Program-made: the position numbers and the translations under genes | The notes under the pieces: model-generated | Told to the model about the DNA's origin: nothing | What the model saw: only the letters and a program-made list of their open reading frames with translations | The model's database searches: none | Part shown: piece after piece, positions 1-5,518 of the stretch | Layout of the letters: the number at the start of each line of letters is the position of its first letter | How positions within the stretch are numbered: position 1 is the stretch's first letter | From: CAYNST01 sp964399955 | Lineage (GTDB): Bacteria > Pseudomonadota > Gammaproteobacteria > Pseudomonadales > Cellvibrionaceae | Reading direction: 5' to 3' | DNA length: 6,515 nt | Assembly (NCBI GenBank): GCA_964399955.1 | Contig: CAYNST010000157.1 | Coordinates: forward strand, 1 to 6,515

Positions 1-9
1 GACGAAAAA

Positions 10-360
10 ATGGCCTCCAGCAGTGGTGATGAGGAAACGTCAACAGACCCTAATACACTGGCGGCTGTCCAGGGGGAGCGCACCATCTGGTACCTGTATT
101 TGATCGAATGCCAAAACGGCGCCTACTATGCGGGCATTGCCAAGGATGTGCAGGCCCGCTACCGCGCGCACGAACGCGGTCGCGGCGCGCGGTTCACGCG
201 TGCCAACCCGCCCTTGCGCCTGCTCGCCTGGGCACCGTTCACTGACCGCTCCAGCGCGTCTCGCGCCGAGTGGCAAGTCAAACAACTGCCCCGACAGCAG
301 AAGCTGGGGTTTCTTCAGCAACTGGCGGAAGCGCCCGCGACCAAAGAGCAACGCCCTTAA
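10..360 (+). CDS. GIY-YIG nuclease superfamily protein, YhbQ-like (UPF0213)
   Basis: Residues 27-95 carry the compact GIY-YIG fold of the YhbQ group. WYLYLIEC (27-34) stands for the GIY part and YYAGI (39-43) for the YIG part. These are followed by the helix with the conserved Arg (ARYRAH), then GARFTRANPP, then the helix with the catalytic-type Glu (SRAEWQVKQL). The fold is known as a single-metal endonuclease module. The cellular role of stand-alone YhbQ-type proteins is poorly defined, so no pathway is assigned. The ATG at 10 gives 116 aa but has only 9 nt of upstream sequence and no clear ribosome site. It also adds a 25-residue hydrophilic N-terminus encoded by the repeat at 18-70. The ATC at 85, 6 nt after GGGGGAG, would give a 91-aa protein starting where this family normally starts. 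The ORF is certain and the start is not. It lies upstream of the gamma-glutamyltransferase gene on the same strand. Confidence 0.88.
   Translation: MASSSGDEETSTDPNTLAAVQGERTIWYLYLIECQNGAYYAGIAKDVQARYRAHERGRGARFTRANPPLRLLAWAPFTDRSSASRAEWQVKQLPRQQKLGFLQQLAEAPATKEQRP
18..70 (+). repeat. 53-nt imperfect repeat, left copy (inverted partner at 6445-6497)
   Basis: The core GAAACGTCAACAGACCCTA (34-52) is identical over 19 bp to the reverse complement of 6463-6481. Similarity extends on both sides: 12 of 16 bases match upstream (18-33), and downstream TGGC plus GGCTGTCC (63-70) match after a one-base gap on each side. Overall about 80% of aligned positions agree. The copy ends 1 nt before the Shine-Dalgarno-like GGGGGAG of the nuclease-like gene, so it occupies the place of that gene's leader. 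If translated from the ATG at 10 it encodes GDEETSTDPN. I do not recognise the family. No transposase or strong hairpin is seen in it. Confidence 0.8.
72..78 (+). promoter_or_regulatory. Shine-Dalgarno-like GGGGGAG facing an ATC codon
   Basis: GGGGGAG is followed by 6 nt and then ATC (85-87), which is in frame with the GIY-YIG domain and sits just before its first conserved Trp-Tyr. No ATG, GTG or TTG is in frame between codon 1 (ATG 10) and the domain; CTG at 58 is the only other near-cognate codon. The site therefore argues for initiation at ATC or for a fortuitous purine run. AUC starts are very rare, so confidence is limited. Confidence 0.4.
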
Positions 361-362
361 CT

Positions 363-385
363 GGGCGCAAGTCACCGCAGCGCCC
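363..385 (+). other. Small hairpin just after the nuclease-like gene stop codon
   Basis: GGGCGC (363-368) and GCGCCC (380-385) can pair as a 6-bp GC stem with an 11-nt loop, 2 nt after the TAA at 358-360. There is no T-run behind it, so it is not a convincing intrinsic terminator. It could stabilise the 3' end of the message or mean nothing. The rest of the 112-nt gap before the next start (361-472) shows no clear promoter. Confidence 0.25.
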
Positions 386-461
386 TACCCTGCGGCAACA
401 CAGACTTCGACCGCCCGCTCCTTCCCTGCGTACCACCCAAGCAACAAGGCTAGCTATCTGC

Positions 462-466
462 GGGAG
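462..466 (+). promoter_or_regulatory. Ribosome binding site GGGAG deciding an ATT start
   Basis: GGGAG lies 6 nt before ATT (473-475). Reading from this ATT gives a near-ideal Sec signal peptide: a short polar start with one Lys, a long hydrophobic core, and VKA before the cleavage site. No ATG, GTG or TTG is in frame between the overlapping nuclease-like gene and the hydrophobic core. CTG at 458 is the only other upstream near-cognate option close by, and it lies too near the GGGAG to use it. Confidence 0.5.
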
Positions 467-472
467 ATTCCC

Positions 473-2179
473 ATTAGTAATAAATGCGCTTTTGCTGTTT
501 TGACGGTTGTGGCGCTTTTGGCCGCAGCGACCGTTAAGGCCCAGACCCAAGCACCCATGGCCCAAACCGGCGGCATCATCGCTGCTGCGCATCCAGCTGC
601 GGTGGACGCCGGCCTGCAGATCCTGGCCGCTGGCGGCAGCGCGGTGGACGCCGCGATCGCCGTGCAAATGATTTTGAACGTGGTAGAGCCGCCGGAGTCC
701 GGCATCGGCGGGGGCGCCTTCATGATGTACCGCGACGGCGACAGCGGTGTCATGCAGATGTTTGATGGGCGGGAGATCGCACCGGCGGCGGCGTCCCCGG
801 ACCGCTTCACAGTATTTGGCTGGCCAGTGCCTCTGCTGCTGGCCATTCCCTCCGGGCGATCGGTAGGCGTTCCGGGTGTGCTGGCCATGCTGGAGGCAGC
901 CCACAGCGCACACGGCCGTCTGCCCTGGGCAGAGCTGTTTGCGCCAGCCATCGCCTTGGCCAACACCCCGCAGCCGATGTCCGAGGTCCTGCAGCAACAA
1001 ATAGATGAAGATTTTTCTCTGCGCCTGTTTGGCGGTACCCGGACGGCGTTTGTCGGCCCGCGGCACTCGCAACAGCCGCAGTTGCACAACCCAGAGCTAG
1101 CGCGGACGCTGCAGACCGTCGCAGTGGAGGGTGCTTCTGCAATCTATCGCGGCCCCCTGGCGCAACAAATTGTCGATGCGGCGCGCGGTCGCTGGTGGTG
1201 GCCCAGTGATTTGACTCTAAAGGACCTGGCCGATTACCGGCCAGAGATACGTGCGCCGGTATGTGCGCCCTACCGCGAGTGGACGCTGTGCGGACCAGCC
1301 CCGCCCTCTTCCGGAGGCATTACCGTACTGCAGATACTGGGCCTGCTTGCGCACACGGACTGGGCTCAACTGGAGCCCCAGTCCCCCGAAGCCTGGCATC
1401 TCTTGGCGGAGGCCAGTCGTTTGGCCTTTGCGGATCGCGCCCAGTTCATCGGTGATCCGGCCTTTGTCGAGGTGCCGGTGGAGGGCTTGCTGCAGCAGGC
1501 CTATTTGGCCAGGCGTGCCGGCCTGATTCAGGCGGGTCGTGCCATGCCGCAGGTCCGCTCCGGCCGTCCGGTAGGTGCTCAATACGCGGAAGCCTCAAGC
1601 TGGCCGGCAGGCAGAGGAACCACCGGCACATCGCACTTCAGCGTGGTGGACCGCGAGGGCAACACGGTGTCCATGACATCCTCCCTTGAGGTGCCCTTTG
1701 GCAGCCGGATTATGGTGAACGGCTTGCTGTTGAACAGCCAGCTGACGGATTTTGACTTTCGCCCGACCCGCGATGGGAGGCCGGTGGCCAATGCAGTAGC
1801 GCCGGGCAAGCGGCCGCGCAGCTCCATGGCACCGTTCATTGTGCTGGACGGCGACGGTGAAGTGCGAATGGCGGTGGGCTCTCGCGGCGGCAGCCGCATT
1901 ATTGGCTATGTGGCAAAAACACTGGTGGGAGTGCTGGACTGGGGGCTGACCCTGCAGGAGGCCGCCGCCCTGCCCAACCTGATTCATCGAGGCGATCTAT
2001 TGGAGCTGGAGGCCGGCACCGCACTGGAAGATTCAGCGGAGTACTTCCGTCAGCTGGGACACAGGGTAGAGGTCAAACCCATACGCAGTGGCGTTCACGG
2101 CGTTGAACAAATTGATGGCACCTGGCGGGGCGCGGCCGACCCTCGCATGGGAGGCGCGGCCAAGGCTCTGCACCGCTGA
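473..2179 (+). CDS. ggt: Gamma-glutamyltransferase (gamma-glutamyltranspeptidase), periplasmic
   Basis: This N-terminal-nucleophile hydrolase cleaves the gamma-glutamyl bond of glutathione and related peptides and transfers the glutamyl group to water or amino acids. The proenzyme cuts itself into a large and a small subunit at the catalytic Thr. With the ATT start the protein is 568 aa, normal for the family. Residues 1-24 form a signal peptide ending VKA. DGREIAPA holds the Arg that binds the glutamate carboxylate, and GIGGGAF precedes it. The nucleophile is the Thr of GTSHFSVVD (codon ACA at 1628-1630, residue 386), matching the E. coli TTHYSVVD site. LLNSQLTDF, PRSSMAP and GSRGGSRI supply the remaining substrate and oxyanion residues. 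All key positions look intact. The start is unusual: it relies on ATT. Alternatively, removing one base from the T4 run at 489-492 would join an ATG at 484 to the same signal peptide. TTG at 500 would leave a signal peptide without a charged N-terminus. The gene converges on the barrel gene with 34 bp between stops and no clear terminator. Confidence 0.93.
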   Translation: MSNKCAFAVLTVVALLAAATVKAQTQAPMAQTGGIIAAAHPAAVDAGLQILAAGGSAVDAAIAVQMILNVVEPPESGIGGGAFMMYRDGDSGVMQMFDGREIAPAAASPDRFTVFGWPVPLLLAIPSGRSVGVPGVLAMLEAAHSAHGRLPWAELFAPAIALANTPQPMSEVLQQQIDEDFSLRLFGGTRTAFVGPRHSQQPQLHNPELARTLQTVAVEGASAIYRGPLAQQIVDAARGRWWWPSDLTLKDLADYRPEIRAPVCAPYREWTLCGPAPPSSGGITVLQILGLLAHTDWAQLEPQSPEAWHLLAEASRLAFADRAQFIGDPAFVEVPVEGLLQQAYLARRAGLIQAGRAMPQVRSGRPVGAQYAEASSWPAGRGTTGTSHFSVVDREGNTVSMTSSLEVPFGSRIMVNGLLLNSQLTDFDFRPTRDGRPVANAVAPGKRPRSSMAPFIVLDGDGEVRMAVGSRGGSRIIGYVAKTLVGVLDWGLTLQEAAALPNLIHRGDLLELEAGTALEDSAEYFRQLGHRVEVKPIRSGVHGVEQIDGTWRGAADPRMGGAAKALHR

Positions 2180-2213
2180 CGCTCAGGCCCCGCTATCTAT
2201 GGCTGAAGGGCGG

Positions 2214-3281
2214 TCAGAAGGCCGTAGACCAGCTGACGGCCAGTGTGCTGTCCAGCCCCAGCTGATACCCGCGGTAATGCTCGCTGACCGGCACCAGCCA
2301 TTCAAACCCCAGGCGCTGATGGGCAAAAGGCCCGGAAGGGGCGACCAGGTTGGCACCCACGCCCGCCTGCCAGGTCTCTCCACCGTAGTTGGCCTGCACA
2401 TCGCCCGGGCTGCTATGGTTGTGCGACGCATTATAATGACCGCGCAGTCCGCCCTCTCTCCGGTACTGCATCCGCACAGACAGGCTTACCCACTCCAAGG
2501 CACGGTAAGCCGACCACAGGCTTACCTCTTGCCGGTTGCCAAAGCGAAAGCCGCTGTCATTCTCGCTTTGCAGACGCTGAGTGGCACCCAGTTGAAAACC
2601 CCAACTGACCGGCCCGGCAAAACCGTTGTAGGTCAATGTGGGCAGCGCGTCCCAGGTGCCCGAGCCCAGTTGCATGCCATAGTGCAGGAAGCGCCCGTCT
2701 TCACCCACCTCCGACACGCTGCCGGTGGGAATGCTCAAACCCAGCCCCAGGTGAAGCAGGTGCCCCTGGTGCTGATACAGCCGCACAAGTGCCGAAGCGA
2801 TGGTATCGCCCAGGCCGGAAACGCCATGATCGTGGTGGCCCGAATGCTGATTGTGCCCGCCGCCGTGGTCGTGTTCTCCGTGCCCGTGTCCATCCGCAAC
2901 GGTGCTCATGCTCATGCTCATGTCCATACTCATCCACTGTGGCATCAGCATCAGGTTAAGCCAGTCGGAGGGCGCGTACATCAGGTCAAGCATGTGCATG
3001 CGCATGGTCATGGATTCCGGCATTGCCGAATACCCCGCCGCGATCAAGGCCGCCTCATCAGCCGCTTCACTGCCGTGGCGCAAGCCACTGTGACGCGACT
3101 GCACAAAACGGTAGCCGAGCATGGCGCCGCCACGGTTGTGCATGTGCTCGGACATGACGCCGGCAGGCGCATGTCCCGCCGGGTTGGGCAGGGGCCCGCT
3201 CCTGTCAAAAAAATGCGCAAAACTGAAGGGTGAGACCAGCAGGCCTGCCAAGAGGCCGGCGGCGGAGATGTATAACTTCAT
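2214..3281 (-). CDS. Outer-membrane beta-barrel protein with Met-rich and His-rich segments, probably metal related
   Basis: The ATG at 3281 is chosen because AAGGA lies 5 nt upstream and a signal peptide follows (MKLYISAAGLLAGLLVSPFSFA, cleavage before His23). The mature protein alternates amphipathic strands and ends in ...AVSWSTAF with a C-terminal Phe, the usual signal for outer-membrane barrel assembly. It resembles the Phenol_MetA_deg/transporter-like barrels often seen near copper functions, with family-like segments GVMSEHMHNRGGAMLGYRF and LDLMYAPSDWLNLM. Residues 91-126 hold a dense Met cluster including MSMDMSMSMS. Residues 131-152 form a His cluster with nine His in 21 residues (2826-2891). 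Met and His clusters favour Cu(I)/Cu(II), Ni or Zn binding, so transport, sensing or storage of a metal at the cell surface is an inference. It follows the methyltransferase gene by 174 bp and has its own candidate promoter. A longer in-frame reading to 3392 lacks a ribosome site and a signal peptide at its end and is rejected. Confidence 0.85.
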   Translation of the reverse strand: MKLYISAAGLLAGLLVSPFSFAHFFDRSGPLPNPAGHAPAGVMSEHMHNRGGAMLGYRFVQSRHSGLRHGSEAADEAALIAAGYSAMPESMTMRMHMLDLMYAPSDWLNLMLMPQWMSMDMSMSMSTVADGHGHGEHDHGGGHNQHSGHHDHGVSGLGDTIASALVRLYQHQGHLLHLGLGLSIPTGSVSEVGEDGRFLHYGMQLGSGTWDALPTLTYNGFAGPVSWGFQLGATQRLQSENDSGFRFGNRQEVSLWSAYRALEWVSLSVRMQYRREGGLRGHYNASHNHSSPGDVQANYGGETWQAGVGANLVAPSGPFAHQRLGFEWLVPVSEHYRGYQLGLDSTLAVSWSTAF

Positions 3282-3286
3282 GAAAA

Positions 3287-3291
3287 TCCTT
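3287..3291 (-). promoter_or_regulatory. Ribosome binding site AAGGA
   Basis: On the minus strand AAGGA precedes the ATG at 3281 by 5 nt. It is the strongest ribosome site among the four minus-strand genes and fixes the start of the barrel gene at its signal peptide rather than 37 codons further upstream. Confidence 0.7.
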
Positions 3292-3320
3292 GGTGACCAA
3301 GTCGACTGGGCGGAGTCCCT

Positions 3321-3339
3321 GGAGGAGCGTGGCTCCCCC
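3321..3339 (-). other. Leader hairpin upstream of the barrel gene
   Basis: Between the candidate promoter and the AAGGA site, the segment can form an 8-position stem with one mismatch (innermost five pairs GGAGC/GCTCC) around a 3-nt loop. It would lie in the 5' untranslated region about 40-60 nt before the start codon. No T-run follows, so it is not a plain terminator. A regulatory role is possible but unsupported. Confidence 0.35.
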
Positions 3340-3360
3340 GCGAATGAGGCAAGGGGACGA

Positions 3361-3389
3361 AGTATAAAGTGGTGTGCCAATGAGAACAA
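3361..3389 (-). promoter_or_regulatory. Candidate sigma-70 promoter for the barrel gene
   Basis: On the minus strand TATACT (3366-3361) matches the -10 consensus at 5 of 6 positions. TTGTTC (3389-3384) lies 17 nt upstream as a poor -35 element, keeping only the TTG. The predicted transcript would start near 3353 and carry a leader of about 70 nt with the hairpin at 3321-3339. The location, in the 174-bp gap behind the methyltransferase gene, suits independent expression of the barrel gene. Confidence 0.4.
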
Positions 3390-3455
3390 CACGGCTGGGG
3401 CGGCCGGGTATGTCCACCAAATAGTGGTTTGCCCGCCTGCTGGTTGTGGCCCTTC

Positions 3456-4850
3456 TCAATCCGCCAGCAGATACTGAGTGAACACCGCCTTCATCATGGC
3501 CACGGGATCCTGATCCGGGGCCAGGTTTGGCGCCATCATGGCTGCAAGATCGTAAATGGACCGCTTGCCGTCGACCAGTGACAGCACATGCGCCAGCACC
3601 GGGTGCTGCTGGGTGCGGGCATTACTTAGCGGCGGTATAGGCAAATGCGGCAAGATAACCCAGGCCGGCAGTCCCTCTACTGTCTCGCTTGAGCGCCACG
3701 CCTGCATGGGGGCACGTGCGGCAAAGGTCCACATCTGCTCGTGGCGGCACTGTGCCGCCAAAGGTGTCTGCAGGTAGGGGCTGGTGGTCACCCTGTCTGC
3801 GGCCAGGGTAAATCCCGCCAGGTTCAACAGCATGCGGATCTCGTCATGGGTGTACTGCTGCGACAACGGCTGGTGCTTGCTGTACAGCAGAGGGCCGGTA
3901 TTAATCCAATAGCCACCGGGTTTCAGCAGGCGGCTTATCTGAGCCATCAAATCCCGCACCTCACGGCCGTTCACATCGATAAACCAGGGCGTCAGGATCA
4001 AATCAAAGCTGCCGGTGCGCAGTGGCGGGTGCCAGGCATCTGCTGCCATGGCAGACCACTGGGAAAGGTCGGCAGCGGGCAAAGGGGTTTGCAGTGTCCA
4101 GCTGCGGATGCCCGGAAACCCGTCCTGCGGGTTGGTCTGAATCTCCGGCAATTGCCAGGGCTTCTGTTGTTTTACCAGCCGATGGGCAGCGGCGATCAAC
4201 AGCGGATTGTTGTCCAGTGCCAGCGTGGACGCAGGCGTCAGCTGAGTGTGCAAATCGTAGCTGAGCCGCCCGGCACCGGCGCCCAGCACCAATAAATTGC
4301 CCAATCCATCCAGCCCGGCGCTGTCGGCAAGGGCCTGACGCACCCGCAAAAACTCTGCGCGGTTTGGGCTCATCTCCTCTGCCAGTTCGCTGTCCCAGGC
4401 CCAGTCGCGCAGCAGCAACTCAAAATATTGCAGCATCGGGCCCGGGTCCATGTGCGCCAGCTCTGGCACCGGTTGCGGCACCAGGCCTGCGCCCTGCATC
4501 AGCTCGGTAAAGGCGCCGATGATCTGCTGATTGGCCTGATGGGTGCTCTGCAATCGTTGGCGCACCTGCGGCAGAAGATCGCATTGCTGCAACTCCATCT
4601 CGGTAACCTGCAGATTGGTTTGTGACTGCGCCAGTGTCAGGGCAAACAGGTTCTGCCATACAACCTTCTGCTGCTCGCCATTTTGAAACCAGCAGGGCAG
4701 CCCGGCCAGGTCAAAAAACTGAGTGCCGCAGGCGTCGCAGCGTTGGGCGGCGATGTTGAGCCCCAGCTCCGTCGATGCGGCGCATTTTGGACAGGCCAGC
4801 AGGTGGTGTGGCGGCAGTTGCGGTTCAGTTGACGGAACAGACTGGATCAT
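3456..4850 (-). CDS. N2227/carnosine N-methyltransferase-like SAM methyltransferase with zinc ribbon and C-terminal PqqD-like module
   Basis: The 464-aa soluble protein has three parts. Residues 18-55 form a zinc ribbon with two CxxC pairs (C20/C23, C38/C41). Residues about 130-380 are a class I SAM-dependent methyltransferase: LLRDWAWDSE (146-155) recalls the RDW segment of the N2227 family, LLVLGAGAGRLSYDL (186-200) is SAM motif I, D213 is the acidic residue after strand 2, and FDLILTPWFIDVN (282-294) and LLKPGGYWINTGPLLY (308-323) closely match the carnosine N-methyltransferase signature. Residues about 416-464 (VLSLVDGKRSIYDLAAMM...) look like a small PqqD-like or winged-helix module. Eukaryotic members methylate the histidine ring of carnosine and of some proteins; the bacterial substrate is unknown. 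No signal peptide, so cytoplasmic. No ribosome site is seen before the ATG; a tandem 9-bp repeat sits there instead. It lies 82 bp behind the DUF1566 genes and ahead of the His-rich barrel gene. Family assignment is fairly sure, the substrate is not. Confidence 0.8.
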   Translation of the reverse strand: MIQSVPSTEPQLPPHHLLACPKCAASTELGLNIAAQRCDACGTQFFDLAGLPCWFQNGEQQKVVWQNLFALTLAQSQTNLQVTEMELQQCDLLPQVRQRLQSTHQANQQIIGAFTELMQGAGLVPQPVPELAHMDPGPMLQYFELLLRDWAWDSELAEEMSPNRAEFLRVRQALADSAGLDGLGNLLVLGAGAGRLSYDLHTQLTPASTLALDNNPLLIAAAHRLVKQQKPWQLPEIQTNPQDGFPGIRSWTLQTPLPAADLSQWSAMAADAWHPPLRTGSFDLILTPWFIDVNGREVRDLMAQISRLLKPGGYWINTGPLLYSKHQPLSQQYTHDEIRMLLNLAGFTLAADRVTTSPYLQTPLAAQCRHEQMWTFAARAPMQAWRSSETVEGLPAWVILPHLPIPPLSNARTQQHPVLAHVLSLVDGKRSIYDLAAMMAPNLAPDQDPVAMMKAVFTQYLLAD

Positions 4851-4855
4851 AGGCG

Positions 4856-4873
4856 ATTACTGAGTTTACTGAG
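4856..4873 (-). repeat. Tandem 9-bp direct repeat directly before the methyltransferase start
   Basis: On the minus strand CTCAGTAAA is followed at once by CTCAGTAAT, 8 of 9 positions alike, ending 5 nt before the ATG at 4850. It occupies the place where a Shine-Dalgarno sequence would be expected and none is present. It could be an operator or a chance duplication. The remainder of the gap (4874-4932) holds only a short CCGG-rich palindrome near 4916-4925 and no clear promoter. Confidence 0.45.
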
Positions 4874-4932
4874 GAGAGGGTTGGGAAGCATGGGGCGGCC
4901 AGCATCGCGCCAGACCGGAACCGGTTGCTGCA

Positions 4933-5508
4933 TCAGGGCTCTCGCACCAGGCGCACGTTCAAGAGGTTGGTCGCCTCGGCCGGCACCATGGTTCCGGTGG
5001 TGAAATGGATTCGCCAGGCAAAGCCGGTCACCGCCAGTGACGGCGTCGACGTCCAGAATGACTCCAGCGGTGTGTCCGGAAAGACATCTTCATTGATGGC
5101 CGGGCCGGTGCAGGCTCTTTCTACCAGTGACGACAGTTCGTTTTTGTTGGGCAGGCGCCAGTCGGTAAATCCCGCCACATTTACCCTGCCTGCCGCCTGA
5201 AGCGCGTCCTGCCAGACGTACAAGCGCGCGGTGCCTGCGTCCGGCCGACAAGACCGGCTCTGCTCATCCCAAACCCGGCCCAAGGTGCAGCGAACCCACA
5301 TCAGCCCTGTGGTTTTATGCACCGCCACAGCGCCGTTGATCTCAAAGGCTGCGGTAGGTGTTTCTGCCTGCAGATTGGGCAAGCAGGCAGCCGCCAGCCT
5401 GGCGCTGAGGCAAACCAAAAACAGCACAGCAAGGGCTGACCGCAGAGGCGCCCGAAGCGCCCGAAGCGCAGTGGACTTTGCCAATGGGTCATTCATAAGT
5501 GGGCGCAT
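4933..5508 (-). CDS. Exported DUF1566 domain protein
   Basis: The start at ATG 5508 gives 191 aa. It is preceded by GAGAG about 7 nt away and lies 10 nt after the stop of the upstream lipoprotein gene, which suggests translational coupling. The ATG at 5535 would overlap that gene by 17 nt and has a less suitable leader. Residues 1-41 form a long basic signal peptide with a hydrophobic core at 24-38, ending ARLAAA before Cys42. LAAAC could also be a weak lipobox. Residues about 52-190 are a DUF1566 (Lcl C-terminal-like) domain: VAVHKTTGLMWVRC, a W-rich centre, DWRLPNKNELSSLVE (116-130), INEDVFPDTP, FWTSTPS (151-157), FAWRIHFTTG and the terminal VRLVR. Two Cys (74 and 87) could form a disulphide. 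DUF1566 domains occur in secreted and surface proteins, some implicated in adhesion; no enzymatic activity is established. It appears to be a shorter paralogue of its upstream neighbour. Confidence 0.82.
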   Translation of the reverse strand: MRPLMNDPLAKSTALRALRAPLRSALAVLFLVCLSARLAAACLPNLQAETPTAAFEINGAVAVHKTTGLMWVRCTLGRVWDEQSRSCRPDAGTARLYVWQDALQAAGRVNVAGFTDWRLPNKNELSSLVERACTGPAINEDVFPDTPLESFWTSTPSLAVTGFAWRIHFTTGTMVPAEATNLLNVRLVREP

Positions 5509-5518
5509 AGGCAGCTCT

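Noticed and set aside
34..52. The inverted 19-bp cores as terminal inverted repeats of one 6.4-kb transposon, or as insertion-sequence ends
   Set aside because: The GGGTCTGTTGAC form looks like an insertion-sequence tip, but similarity continues past the supposed tip to GGCTGTCC in both copies. No transposase lies between them and no target duplication can be shown. The genes between look like ordinary chromosomal genes.
128..472. Extending the gamma-glutamyltransferase upstream to the ATG at 128
   Set aside because: That would place about 115 Arg/Pro-rich residues, overlapping the nuclease-like gene in another frame, ahead of a perfect signal peptide. It is an open-frame artefact.
2180..2213. 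A bidirectional terminator between the convergent genes
   Set aside because: Only weak GCCC/GGGC pairing is possible in the 34-bp gap and there is no T-run on either strand.
2088..3233. A 381-codon open frame on the + strand opposite the barrel gene
   Set aside because: It overlaps the end of ggt and lies antisense to a protein with a clear signal peptide, barrel C-terminus and ribosome site. The translation is low in structure, rich in His/Pro/Arg/Gln, and resembles no family. Long antisense frames are common in GC-rich DNA.
3282..3392. Extending the barrel gene to the ATG at 3392
   Set aside because: The ATG at 3281 has AAGGA at 5 nt and begins a signal peptide. The extension has neither and would run through the promoter and leader hairpin.
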